Positions 46,318 through 58,674 of a DNA stretch of 64,000 bases are shown here, piece by piece; positions within the stretch are counted from its first letter, which is position 1; every line of letters begins with the position of its first letter. The notes beneath the pieces are model-generated. The model had not been told where the DNA came from. It worked only from the letters and a program-made list of their open reading frames with translations, and searched no databases. The stretch is taken from the NCBI GenBank assembly GCA_025266875.1, contig JALLLT010000058.1, positions 62,001 to 126,000 of the forward strand, in the 5' to 3' direction. A program made the position numbers and the translations under genes. Source of the DNA: Fennellomyces sp. T-0311 (lineage: Eukaryota; Mucoromycota; Mucoromycetes; Mucorales; Lichtheimiaceae).

Positions 46318-48226
46318 TTAAGTGCGCTTTTCAACAGTCAGCTTCATGCCATATCGCATAGGCAATGTGAGCGAGGACTGATAAGTAACATTCTGGCCGG
46401 GGACCAACGTAAACTTGTAACGCTTCAGAAGGAAGGCAATCGCAACCAAAGCTTCCAAGGTGGCAAGGTTCTGGCCTAAGCACACACGGGGACCGGCGTG
46501 GAATGCAGGCCACTGGCCTTGGGACTCGCGCTTCAATTCACCGTCAGGAGTGATCCATCGTTCAGGCTTGAACTCTTTGGCATCAGGTCCCCAGACTAGC
46601 TCGGACCGACCTTGTGCCCATGGACACCAGATAACATAGTCACCCTTGCGAATCTGAGTGCCATCTGGCCAGACATCGTCGTTCAAGGCATATTTCTGGT
46701 TGTTAGGGACACTGGGATGAAGACGGAGGACTTCATAGAAACTAAAAGGTAAACATGAATGAGCTGCAATCCTCTTGAGAACACATATTTTAAATCAACT
46801 TACACTGCGTGTGCGTATTTCATATTCTTGATTGCCTCATACAGAGCAGGCGAGTTGTGTTCAATGTCGGATGTGATGTATTCGTTGATTTCCTCCACAA
46901 GCTTGGCCTCTACACGAGGGTTGTTGCACAAGTTGTAGAATGTCCAAGAAAGGGCTTGGGCTGTAGTATCTCTGCCAGCAATAATGAAGTTCAAGATGAT
47001 ATCACGGAGCTATATAGGATTATTAGACTGGCTATGGACAAAATAATGCTAAGAATTTTACCTCTTGGCTGTTTAAGGGTTCATTGTGCTGATTCTTTGC
47101 CTTCATGAAGTGAGAGAGCAGATCTTTGTGAACCTCACCGGCAGCAATTTGCTGGCGACGTTGCTCAATGACTTCGTATGCGAAAGTGTTGACCGTATCA
47201 AGATGAGCGGGAATCGACTTTTTCCATGGTTGAAGTACAGCTGAAAGAGATTCAGTAACGCGCCAAAGTGGGTTGATGAAACGTTGGAAGGCATTCGCTT
47301 GACAAACATCGAATGATGCAGCAAATGGAACTTTGCCAGGATTGGCCAAGGCGTGTAAATGAACACCAAATCCAAGGCTATTGTAGCGTTTGTTAGCACA
47401 TTTTTCTAAATTCAACACTAGCAAAGGGTAAATGAAACTTACAAAACGAATGAATCTAGGGTGAACTTGAACATGATGTCGTGAAAGTCAACAGCTTCAC
47501 CGTTCTGAGCCGCTTTGTTAAAGAGGTTCTCGGACATGTATTCGATTTCTTGAACAAAGACACTAATTGAAATAAAGTATTAGTTTACCACGTTCGATAA
47601 GTGATAATACGTAGACGGACGTACTCGGTAAAGTGGTCTCTAAAGTTCTTCACATTGAAAATAACGCTGGCAGTTTTGCGCTGATACTTCCATTGCTCGC
47701 CATTAGCGTTGAAGATACCATGGCCAAACAGATCAGTTGTAGCATCGTTAAGTTGAGGGCCCTTGACATAGTTTTCAAAGTTATCTACACAGCTATAATA
47801 TAAGTAAAAGCATCTCTTTAAGCTAGTAACTTTTACCTTTGAGAATCCGCTCCACATTCTTGGGATTGATCGTCACGATGGATCGAGGGATACCCAAAGC
47901 AGAGGTTGTACTACATTCGGAATTGAGTTTTCGTTTTTCCTTGTTCCATCAAACAAAAAGCTGTCAACGTACGTTGTAAGAACACCCAAGTCGCTGAAGC
48001 CCTGCATGAACAGGTGGTGCATCGTTTCCTTGTTGGAAATAATAGCTGGAAGGTTACCAATGAGAGGCCAGCCCTTCTGTGAAGGAATGCCTTCGCGGTG
48101 TTCGTCGAAAACGGCACGGTCAGGATATTTGAGTGCAAGAAGGGCAAGCACAGCAGTCGTCACACCACCGATCATTCCAACCTTTTGGAGAACCGAGTTG
48201 TTTTTTCTGTCACCGAAAACCGACAT
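46318..48226 (-). CDS. Cytochrome P450 (CYP52/CYP86-like, possible fatty-acid hydroxylase)
   Basis: About seven exons encode roughly 520-530 residues, from the ATG at 48226 (MSVFGDRKNNSVLQKVGMIG, with a membrane anchor GVTTAVLALLAL) to the TAA at 46318. The proline-rich hinge region reads GWPLIGNLPA. Landmarks are the C-helix W (NANGEQWKYQRKTASVIF), the I-helix oxygen-binding AGRDTTAQALSW, the K-helix ExxR (FYEVLRLHPSVPN), the PERW region (EFKPERWITPDGEL) and the heme loop FHAGPRVCLGQNLA with the Cys ligand. The FxAGPRxCLGQ loop is typical of CYP52/CYP86-type omega-hydroxylases of alkanes and fatty acids, but CYP family and substrate need a tree to settle. The protein sits in the endoplasmic reticulum membrane. 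A TATA box lies 66 bp upstream. Confidence 0.92.
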
Positions 48227-48291
48227 TGTTACTGAAACAAAAAAGAAAAGGATTAAAGGAGAAATACAAAAAGGCAAGGCGCTGTAGGCAG

Positions 48292-48301
48292 CTTTTATAT
48301 A
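48292..48301 (-). promoter_or_regulatory. TATA box of the P450 gene
   Basis: On the minus strand TATATAAAAG lies 66 bp before the ATG at 48226. Confidence 0.55.
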
Positions 48302-49449
48302 TTGGCTGTTGGCGGTGATCACAGGTCCTCCGAATATTGTTTGCCACGGCTGAACGTTACACACATTCTTACCCCGCTTTTCTTTTTACTTTTTTTAATA
48401 TGAATTCTTCCCATAATGAACCACCGTCATTTTCTATTTTATACCAACAAAAAGTCCATTGAACGTTCTTCTATTGATATTATGCGCCTTTTGCGCAGAA
48501 AAAGCGAGTACGTCTTGCATCGAGCCAAACTTTGAGTGCATAAGCATTATAGTTACGTTTTTGGAATATATGTCATTGCTAATCTGGTAAACATTTTCGG
48601 TTTGGAAACTGTGTCCTCCGAAGATTTGTTTTTTATGGGGTACACATGTCTGCAGATATTTCTCGGCTGCTGCTCCCCAAAGGCGTTTTAGGCGCCAAAA
48701 CTCCGGATCCTTCTCATCATGTAATCCGAGTGTCATGTATCAATGTAACAAGAGTATGTCCATTCTATACTTTTTATCATTTTGTATTGTACATCTTAAG
48801 GAGAATATCACAAGTACAGATTATAGCTGGGTATATCATTTGGTCTTCAAAGATTTCCGTATAAGATGGTGGCGTAAGGCATGTTGATGTCCTCCTGTCA
48901 AATTCTAGGTGTATCCCCGTCTTGCTGATTATAGTACTCTAGAGTTGCTTTAACTAAAGTCAGATCTGATGCGCTACTGAGGTTCGGTAACGCGTTATTG
49001 CTCAAAAAAGGCATACGGTCATTCACTGTGGTGTGTGCAACAAAACGTCATCTTCTTTATTGTCTTTCCTTTCTATTTTTGTTACTTTTCTGCCTCTGGT
49101 ACCGTGCTTTTTAAGTCCAAGGCTCCTCCCCATCGCTTTTTGGGGGGCATACCGGTCCCATATCTATTTGGGCGTTCTTTATTTGTTGTATAGCGAATTA
49201 AATAAGCGTACATGCTTGATCGGACGGCGTTATCCGTCTATTGTACCCACTTTGGAGAATTTCTACGCCGCAATCACGAGGGAATTTCACAAGACTAAGT
49301 TTAAGTGCGTGTAACCCCAGAGTAAAACACTCGTTATCTGTTGAGTTGACAACTGATGAAATAAATTTTAAAGCGATGCACCGTATCAGCAATGCTTATA
49401 TATGTAAGAAAATACTGATTTATTTCTTACAAAATGTATTTCTATGATC
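48302..49449. other. Intergenic region upstream of the P450 gene
   Basis: A 100-codon minus frame at 48434-48736 has a varied composition but no motif, no TATA element and no splice partners. It is left uncalled. No other feature is seen. Confidence 0.45.
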
Positions 49450-50805
49450 AATAAGCATATTACAAATCATCAAAAAGGTCGTCAATTGTGCCATTTTTTG
49501 GATAGTCAACTACATCATGTACTTCTATGCTATGGCACAAATAGCAATATTGGTAGTGATGTGAACATTCTGAGAACCCGTATTTGTCTCCGTACGCATC
49601 CAACACCCGGCCAAGAGGATATTTGTCATATAAACCGCTCAAGTTTTTCAGAATGATACATATGCTGCCATCATAGTAGGAGCGTCCGGATGTAAATTAC
49701 GCAGACGTGCGCAGAAATACACCTTTCATAGGCTCAAGGACTATAATATAACAACTTGGTATGGATGAACAAGTTGGCAGGCGATTTACATTTTCCCAAA
49801 GTTGAGTGTGTGTAATATCTGACAATGCATTACGTATAAACATCTATTTCTTCTACGCAAATGTGATAACATTCTTCAAAAGATGGTCCGAGAATATAAG
49901 TAAGTATAGCTGCTATGGAGCGGTCAAATTGTGCACTCACTCGTACAATGTACATCAAGTGAGCGACACTTTTTGCAATAAAGATAATGTTTGCTTGGTG
50001 TAGCCAGGCGATATTTTTGATTGCCAGGAAATAAGTAGTGACCAACAGGCGAAATATGTCGAGAGTAAAGCGAGGCATTTTTGTTAAGGATAATGGTTAC
50101 AGTACCGTCATTGTACGGCGATGACGTAGTTGGGATCAGGATATCTTCGATGCAATCCTCCAATCCTTTGATACTATTCGTATCGATAGCGCAATCCTTT
50201 ACGGCTTCGGTAATCTTTTTAATAGCAGCTGACTCCCTATCAGCCTCTGCCTCCCAGATCGATGCATCATCAATATCCACTACAGTTTCCGGCTTGCTCG
50301 CTTTCGCCGTATTCTTTGATTTCTGATTCCGTTTGGCTTGCTCTGCAGCTCTGACAACAGATTCAAGCCTGCGAACCGTAGCCTCTTTCACATCTTTTTT
50401 CATGTCTTTGATTGAGCTAAGCATCCATCTTTGGATTGTGTAAACACGAAAAGATGTCTTCTTAGGAAGTGGCGTATACACAGTCGCATAAATTGGGTTG
50501 CCATCTCGCTTTGTAAAAATAACTACATCATGCTGTGATTTGAGCACTTTGCGTCGTTCGATTGGATTTTCAAAAAGAGCTTCAATTACGACAGGTCTCT
50601 CGTGCTCCTTGCTAGCTATACAATATGCAGTAAGAGATGAGTCTCGAAAGTGCTTTTCAAAAGCTGTGCGCACAGCTGGAGCGTCAATGTCAAAATCCTT
50701 GACTGCAAAGAAGAGTTGCTGGGATGAGCGTGGGTTTGTAGAAATTCGAAATCCTCTGACATCTCCAATGCGTTTCACGCCAAAATAGCTGGGATTGACG
50801 ACCAT
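49450..50805 (-). CDS. Unrecognised protein with zinc-knuckle-like C-terminus, 3' end uncertain
   Basis: A 293-codon frame runs from the ATG at 50805 to a stop at 49924. It starts MVVNPSYFGVKRIGDVRGFR, has a compact N-terminal part of about 130 residues (FEKHFRDSSLTAYCIASKEH, KTSFRVYTIQRWMLSSIKDM), a charged coiled-coil-like middle (residues about 130-190) and a final KHYLYCKKCRSLDVHCTSEC, close to a CX2CX5HX4C zinc knuckle. A strong GTGAGT donor overlaps the end of the knuckle, so the gene may splice on to minus-strand exons near 49450-49640 that carry a second Cys/His cluster (ECSHHYQYCYLCHSIEVHD) and end DDLFDDL. I do not recognise the family; a nucleic-acid-binding role is suggested only by the knuckle. 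A LINE-type gag was considered, but no reverse transcriptase is nearby. Confidence 0.55.
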
Positions 50806-51334
50806 AGGTTCACTTTAGATAACTATGAAAATTATGCTTCATGTACATGCGTTGTTTTTATATTAGAATTCAGATAGTTTGAACAATGAGTAACAATGCA
50901 TCTGGTGTGCTTAACCTCTTTGTCATCAAGAGTACTGATAGCTTTTGCTAACATCTGTGTAAGTCCAATTAGTTTTGGGTTCGCCGGCAATAGGATAAAA
51001 TGCAGCATATATCACGGTTCTATATCCAATTTAAGGGAAATGACTCATATTATGCAATCTACGTGTCAGTGTAATGGATGGGTAAGCGGTAAGCTCGAAA
51101 GTAGCGCGTGACGTTCCCGCCCCTTTGGAAGCTATGATTCATTTTGTAGCAGCATACAACGACTTCAATATGTAACGATTGCTGAACTGCACGATGATCA
51201 TCATACTGAGAACAGCACATACAATGACAAATTATCGAGATGTTTCTTTGCAAATGATCCCCTCAGTAGAGGGAGCGATATACCCGTTTCTTTAAAGAAC
51301 ATTGAGGAAAAAGAACATATCTATCTATCTATTT
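50806..51334. other. Intergenic region between unknown gene and HIS5
   Basis: No gene is seen. An ATCTATCTATCTATTTT run lies at about 51318-51334, just after the HIS5 stop codon. Confidence 0.5.
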
Positions 51335-52582
51335 TTATGCTGTCTCCTTGAGAACTTCCTCGAGTCTAGCGAGCAAGGTCTTGTTTTCATCCTCAGTGCC
51401 AACGGTGATACGCAAGCAACCGGTACAGCCGTACTCCTTGCCTCTGAAACGAACAACGACATCACGGGTCTCTGCGAGCAACTTGTACACCTTTTCAGCG
51501 CGGACGTTGCACGGTTCACCGTCCTTGTTGACAATCTGGGCCATCAAAAAGTTGGCGTCGTTGGTGCCGATAACCTTGCCGACGCCAGGAATGGGGAATT
51601 TTTGCAGCTTTTCAAGAAGAATGTCGCGTTGAGCCAGCAGTCGCGACTTGTATTCATTCATCTTGGCCAGACCGTCTGCAGACAAGGCATCATAGGCGAT
51701 CTGTGCACTGGGAGTGCCAATGTTGTAAGGTGCTTTGGTGTTGTTGAGGATTTGGATCAAGTCAGGGTTGGCAATGGCAATACCCAATCTATCGATTCCA
51801 GTTCAGCGCTGTGTGTGTGTGTTTTCCCGGAGAAAAACGCAATTACCTGATGCCAGCCAGACCAAAGCTCTTGCTCAATGTTTGCATGACCAAAAGGTTG
51901 GGGTACTTGTCAACCCAACCGGCAACAGATCCGTTCTCTTGTTCGACAAAGTCAACATAGGCTTCATCGACCACTACAATGCCTTCGTAATCCGACTCCA
52001 AGACTTGACGTATGCTGTCGTGCGTCAAGCATGTGCCGGTCGGGTTACCGGGGGAACACAAAAACATGACCTTGATTTCAGGGTTGGCTTTGACACATGC
52101 AGCAATCTAAATATGCGATTAATACATCACCATGGCGACTGAAAGTATAGCCTTACATCGTCGGTGCGCAGTTGGAACGCGCCATTTTCGACATTCAAGT
52201 TGGACTTTACAACCTCAACATCGTTGATCTGGGCACAGACCGAGTACATGCCATAGGTTGGGGGAGTGATCAAGATCTTGTCTTTGCCGGGCACACAGCA
52301 GATTCGGATAATGAGGTCAATGACTTCGTCGGAACCAACGCCCAGGAAAAGCTGGTGGACGGACTGCAACTGACGAAGTTGTACAAGACGTTCTTTGACA
52401 CGGACATGGTAAGGATCAGGGTATCGGTTCAGATCGCCGTCAATGGCTTTTCCCAGAGAAGGGCCATAGGCATTTTCGTTGGCGTCGAGGAGAATACCGG
52501 CGCTGTAATCGTCGCGAGCGCAGCGGTAAGGAGTCAGAGCCAGAATGTTGGGGCGGATAACTTTGTCGAGGGAGAATGGCAT
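51335..52582 (-). CDS. HIS5: Histidinol-phosphate aminotransferase
   Basis: Three exons (52157-52582, 51847-52106, 51335-51788) encode 379 residues, close to yeast His5 (385). The protein begins MPFSLDKVIRPNILALTPYR; LLDANENAYGP and RYPDPYHVRVKERL are the substrate-binding parts of the class II fold type I aminotransferases of the HisC family. VGSDEVIDLIIRI, FLCSPGNPTGTCLTHDSIRQ, VVDEAYVDFVEQENG and the PLP-lysine block TLSKSFGLAGIRLGIA follow; the Lys in SKS forms the Schiff base. The enzyme converts imidazole acetol phosphate and glutamate to histidinol phosphate in histidine biosynthesis, in the cytosol. It sits 209 bp downstream of the FKS1 stop, in the same direction; the spacer holds a GT microsatellite and presumably the HIS5 promoter. 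Confidence 0.96.
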
Positions 52583-52734
52583 TGTGCAGTAGAAAGTTCT
52601 TCGGAGAGCGCAGGCAGGTTGCAGCTTATTTAAGAAATGTTTCGCGCGTGACTCATCGTGTCAAAGTCGCTGTCATTTTACGTGCCAACGGGCCAAATAG
52701 CTTTTTTTTTGTGTAGTTAAAAGATGTACAAGTG

Positions 52735-52761
52735 AGTGTGTGTGTGTGTGTGAGTGTGTGC
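52735..52761. repeat. GT dinucleotide microsatellite
   Basis: A run of GT/GA-type dinucleotides (GTGTGTGTGTGTGTGTGAG and extension) lies in the short spacer between the FKS1 stop and the HIS5 start, so it may overlap HIS5 promoter or FKS1 3' untranslated sequence. Confidence 0.8.
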
Positions 52762-52791
52762 GGGATATTATAAATGAATGTAAGAGGAATA

Positions 52792-55700
52792 TTAGACTGG
52801 CAGCTTGCGAGTGTTGATGAGCTTGAGGCTCTTGCCAACCACCAACGGCCCTGCCACCAGCGCTGCGAATAATATAAACATGCCAAAAAACAACATGCCG
52901 TACGTGATTGCAATCCGTCTGCGCGTCCGTCGCTGCCGGGACGTCCAGATCGGCGGCCGGATCTGCTTGCTTGGCCGCAGCCAGAACAGCATCAGCGAGT
53001 GCGCCGTATTGATGTAGGGGATCAGGCAAAACACGGACAGCGAAAACAGAATCATGTGTCCCAAAACAAAGTCGCCTGCGAATTCGCTCATTTCGACGAT
53101 CTTGCACAGGTATTCGCGCGCAGGTTGCGAGATAGCATGCCATCCCAGCTACACAGTCGCACATCGTTAGTTGGCTTGGATTCCAAACGTATCTCTTTGA
53201 CAACTTACCCCGCGGCCATACCATTTGCCGGTCCACCATCCGCGATTCGACTCGTCGTGCTTGAATTCACGCGTGAGGAATAACACAGTAAGCACGCGCA
53301 GGAAAAACCGCTGTACGGCAACCATTGCCACGGCTCCCAGGATAATTGTCGTGAGCTTCCAGTCTTCGAGCAGCATCAGCGCCTCAAACAGGAGGATCAA
53401 GTTGAACACTGCCCAGGCATGCGCCATGGCTGCAATCACCGAGCCAAACTTGACACAGCACAGACTCAACACCGAGCCCAAGAACAACGATACGAAAAAG
53501 AAGATGGCCAACGCACCTGCGTTCAGCAGGATGGGTGCTAGCGAGATGATGCCGATACGCAGCAGGCCGCTGGGCCCTTTGTTGGGCAGGGAGCTGTCGT
53601 CAGGATCAAAGCTCTTGACAAAGACATAGGGTACCAGACACAGCAACGCGTAGAACAGCGGGAGCACGATTTCGGAGAAGAAGATGGTGCCGAGCCGTGC
53701 ACGAGGGATGTCGCCCACGACAATTACATCCGACGTGCCCTCTTTGGTCTTGCTGATCCGCCGCTTGTGACCGGTGATACGTGACCGCGATTCCCGGCAA
53801 TGCTTGATCCACGAGTTCTTGTGGGTCTTGGAATTGCCGCGCGACAGCCATCGGATGAACTCGCGGTAGTCCACCAAAAAGTCGACCAGCGCGAATTGGT
53901 TCGGATTGAAGATGAATGGCGATATGATCAAGGCCACCACCGTGAACCAAAAGTACACGAGGTGCGGGATCCACATGGCCATGGACGAGAACAGCATGAT
54001 CAGAAAGCATCGCGCGCCCGAGTAGATACTTTGGTTGGAGAACCTGGAGTACAGCAGCGAGAAGGGCACGCGGGATGTGGCAAAGCCTCGACCTGTGGCA
54101 ATGTACTGTGCTCCACCGTAAACAAGGTTTTCAATGACCGAGTTCATGTAGATCTGTGTGACAAAGATCTCAAAGAAGGGCGACAATGACATAAAGTGGC
54201 GACCCAGTCGAGTGATACTGCGCCAGAATCCGCGCTCGGTCAGCTCCTGCAAGAACAACGGCAAGAACGACACAAAGAACACCACAAAGATGGACAGAAT
54301 GCAACGTTTGACCCATTCAAAGATCGGAACCAGGTTGTAGCATCCTTCGGGAGTGAGTGGCGCGTCGGGCGGAGCATCCGCATTGTATTCGCAGATCGAC
54401 AGTGTGGCACCCATGGCTCCGATAAACAGCAGCACCAGCATGAACATCTGCACCGACAGCATGATAAAGATGTTGTTGATGTGGAACCCGGGATGAGCAT
54501 AATAGAACGTCAAGAACCGGTCCAGTGGAAGCTGCGTGCCAATGTAATAGTACTCGCGAGACAGCATCTGCTCACCCATGCCGGTGCCAATCTTGGTGGT
54601 AAAGTTGAGGATAGAGCCAAAGCCCAGATCACGGCCTTTGCCGCACTGGAAGTACTCGGTGTGCTTGATCCGTCCGCCGCGCGTGAATGCGTTCATACCG
54701 GCATAAATGTCCTCGTTGAGATGCAGACCCTTCTGTGCTTTGCTCACACCACCTCGCGTTGTCATAAAGATGGCGTTGAGAAAGTCTGGATGGCCGTAGT
54801 GGAGCTTGCCACCGATCTTTGCCATGATACGCTGCGTCAACGTGCCAAAGGTCTGCTCCTTGCCTGCAGCGACATCACCGAGGACGCCGATGTTTTCCGA
54901 AAAGATGTACTCACGCGCACCCACGATGGCCACGGGAGCGCCTTCCTTCTCCTTCCACGACGGCGAGTAAGGTGATATTTCGGTGGGACCCAAGTTTTCA
55001 AACTCGCCAAGGATGTTTCGGATCTTCAAGCACTCTTCGAGATAGTTGTCTTGGTTGGCGTCGATCAATTGCAAGAACTCGCCGCGGTAAAAGACGAGCG
55101 CATGGTTTTGATTGTCAGACTTGCCGTCGCCTAGAATCGGTGTTCCTGGCAACCGAATGCGGTACTTTGGCTTACGCTTGCCGTTCTCCATGATTTCGCA
55201 GTGGCCATCGATCAGTGCCGAGTAGTATGTCGTCTCGCCCTCCTCGTTGACGACTTCGTCCACGTAAGCAACCTGGAGATTGGGATACGCCTTGAACAGA
55301 AACTCGCAATCCTCTGCCTCCTGCGCACTGAATTTGGCGTATCGTTGCATGGCAACCAAGAAACGGAACTTGCGGTGCGACAGTTGGTCCAGGTCGCGCT
55401 CCAGTTTTTCGCCGCTGTCGTGGTACGTGTGGACAGTATCGGGATTCTCGACACGGTAGAGGAGCTTGATGGCCTTGCGGTAGTTCATGAAGCCGGATAC
55501 AGTGCGATACAGCGTCTGCGCTCGCAAGGAGGCCCATATCCGTGTACGGAGCGTGTACTCGGGCTTTGCAGACTTGAAGCCGATGCAGTAGAACGGCAGG
55601 TCGTCGATCTTGCTCTTGTCGGTTTCCTTTTCGGTCACATCCGATAACACCGATGCGCTGCGGTCGTTGTCGTTGCAGCCAGCTTCGTCGACCATCACCT

Positions 55701-58674
55701 TGGTATCCTTGACAAAGTTCTCCCATTCCACGGGATGCAGCTGCTTGAGGTACTCGAGCAACGTGACCCGCGTGTTTTGGTCCTCTTCGCGGATAATCTC
55801 GCGCAGGGAAAGCAGAATCTTTTCTCCATAGTGTGGCTAAGGCGAAACCTAATTAGCCTCTATTTCTGGAAAGCAGGCAGTAACTTACTGTCAGCACCGT
55901 GAACGACGGCATGCACTCCACCGGGCGCGGCTGGGGCATGGGTGTGGTCAGGCTCTGCGCAAAGAAATGGATGCGCCGTTCGGCCTCGCTGTGCTGGGGA
56001 TAGTACTCAGTCTTGAAAGCGGTGTCTTCCTGCGACACGAAAAAGGTGGGGGGCTTGAGCGTCCGGCGGCCGTCGTCAGGATTGGTTTCCTATTAAAGCT
56101 CAGTTATTAAAAATAGTTCTCCAAGAAGTGCATGCACAGTCGATCCTACCTGCTGATAGAGCATGCGCTGGACATGGTCGACGGTGATGAGATGCTCACG
56201 ATACATGGTAATGACAATGGCGTTCCAGATCTGGGAGCACAGCACCTTGGGCTTGTACTTGATCTGGATGTCCGACGTGGCGAGCAGCTTGACAAAGATG
56301 CGCTTGGGCATGCTGGAGAAAATGTTCCGCCAGGGCGACCAGATCGATATGCCAAGATAGAACGATCTTGCGACCGAGAAGATGGTGTTCCAGATGATGT
56401 ACCACAGATACGTGTCCAAAAAGTACAGCAGTAGATCCATGAAAAACATGAGTGCCAAGGTCATGTCGGGCATGGCATTGCATAGACGCGCCCCCACGAT
56501 CTTGTCGTTACAGTTCTCGATATGCATGCGGCTCATGACTTTGAGCGGATCCTTGAACGACAGCGCCAAGAAGAAGTACGATTCGAGCAGCTTGCATGTG
56601 AACACAAAGATCCATAGCGCGATCGACATGATCCGGTCGATCTTCTTCAGCGGTGGGAAGTTGGCCGTGAATCGGTTGCTTGCCAGCATTGTTCGGGAAT
56701 TATCCTTGCGCCGTACAAACAGACGCGCCGTTGGAGTGATGGCCAGAAACAACGTGGTCGCCACGCTGATGAGCAATTGGATGATGGCCACCAGCTTGGA
56801 AATGGCGCTGCGACGGTCGATGAACACGCAATACACGGTAGGTCCCGCGTTGATGATCAGCAGTATGAACAGGAGGGATATCCGGCGCGTGATGGTCTTG
56901 GTCGTGGTCCATGTGAACGGCAAGTACGAGTATTCGCTGAACGAACCAATCAGCATGAGCATGCAGGCAATGGCACCACCCAGCGCGACAATCGACCATT
57001 GCACGCTCGCCTCTTGATCGGCAATCTCCTTGTCGGCGTTGAGGTAGAGCGTAGGGGCGTTGGCACTAATGTAGTACCAAAACGACACAATGTGAATGAT
57101 CCAGACGCGGGTAAAGTTGATGGAGGCGTGCATCCACGTGCGTTTCTCCTTGTATGTTTTGCGCAGTGTCTTGTGCCAGTCGATCTCCTTCAAGGCCGGG
57201 TAGCGCTCCTCGGGCTTCAGACTGTGTAGAGTGGTCTTTTTGTCCGCGAGCGTGGTCTTGGTCAAGCACGTTGGATACCAAAAGAACTGGTTCACGTCGT
57301 CGTAGCCTATGATCTTGTCGTGGTCCTTTTCGCGCTTGACCATCTTGCCGTTGATTTTCTCATAAATCTCATCCTGGAAGAATTTGTACAAGGGCGCAAT
57401 GACATTATCGAGAAACTCGCCCTCCTCGGCGTCGGAAGGATCGGCGGCATAATAGTCACTTGCTATTTTGAACAGGAAGCACAGCGTTTCGGGAGTGTAC
57501 CGAACAACCGCACTCTCACCCCAAATGAGCAAGTACAGTGCAAGATCGCGTATCTTTTCCTCGTTTGTCAGAGACCGCATGCGCAGTTTCCACCGCTCCT
57601 CTGCCTTTTGCAGCTGTGTGTCATCGTCGTCCTGATCGTCTTGCTTTTTCCCGTCTTGTTCTTCATCAATCACGTCCATCTGCGCCGCAAAGTACCACCG
57701 ACGATAGTTGGCGCCTTCACCACCAATGTAATCGGCATGCAGCGTATCGAGCGCCTGTTGAGGTTTCATGCGCGAGGATCTGGAATCGAGCATAACCATG
57801 AGGTGATCGTGCATGTTGAGCACATTGTCGCGTTGAAAGCCAAACTTTTTGCCCAATAAGGTGAATATGTCTAATATTTCACTGGCGGTAGCAGGCAAGC
57901 TATCCTCCGGGCCCCACGAAGAGTATGGTGCACTATCGCTGTAGCCCAGCAAGGTGTTTTTGGGCATCTGGTGGTGCTCTTGCATGGATGCATGGCTTTC
58001 CGACAATAACTTGCTCTTGAACCGCTTACTCTCGAGCAGCGCCAGCATTGAATCGGCGGACGTCGCATAGCGAGTGTAACGGCCCTCATCGCCGGATGTT
58101 AGATGGCCAAGCACATCGATGGTATATGCGTCATTGTTATTGTTGTTGGCTGGCGGTTGTTGTTGTTGCTGTGGTGCTGGTGGTAGCTGTGGTGGCGGAT
58201 TGTAGTCATAGTCGTCATCGAGATGGCTGTTGGCCCGACGACGGCGATCACGTCGTCTTGGGAGACCTGCAATTACAAATTAGGCGGTCAAGTCCACCTA
58301 GAATATGCGGAGACTTACTCATCGGGGAAGATGGGACTGCGGGTGAGGAGTGAACAGAAGAACGTGGCCTGGACATGCTAGACCACATGTTAGCGTCTTG
58401 CGCGGCACCCTCATTTGGTTGATGTATTTCATATAACTTACTTTGCGTAGTAGGCTCGGATCTCTGGAAAATCGCCTTTTTGTTGTTGTGGCTGCTGTAG
58501 TGCTTCTACATTTTCCTCATGTATGACGGATTGTTGGATATCATTGGAACGAGAGCGCGCTGTGTCGTGGCTCGCGCGACGATCGGTGGATCGCCTCTCT
58601 GCGAACGGCTCTTCTGGCTGTAACGACGACGACGACGCCGGGGCGGGCGTGTGTCGTTTGTTGTTGTTCGACAT
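52792..58674 (-). CDS. FKS1: Beta-1,3-glucan synthase catalytic subunit (FKS1)
   Basis: A six-to-seven-exon gene of about 1,840 residues, with the two largest exons at 53167-55835 and 56093-58270. The N-terminal 150 residues are disordered, with Ser, Arg and Gln/Asn tracts, then the FKS1 domain ([20 protein letters not shown]) and membrane segments, the large cytosolic glucan synthase region ([80 protein letters not shown]) and a second group of membrane helices. This enzyme polymerises UDP-glucose into cell-wall beta-1,3-glucan at the plasma membrane under Rho1 control. The two echinocandin hot-spot segments differ from the Saccharomyces/Candida forms: [12 protein letters not shown] (about 56541-56592) and EWVKRCILS (about 54292-54319). 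It is divergent from the forkhead gene. Confidence 0.96.

Noticed and set aside
48434..48736. A 100-codon minus frame upstream of the P450 gene
   Set aside because: No recognised motif, no promoter element and no splice links; it lies just before the P450 TATA box.
53225..54975. Long plus-strand open frames inside FKS1, including one of 259 codons at 54196-54975
   Set aside because: They are antisense to the strongly conserved glucan synthase coding sequence, have no recognisable domain, and arise from its high-GC codon use.
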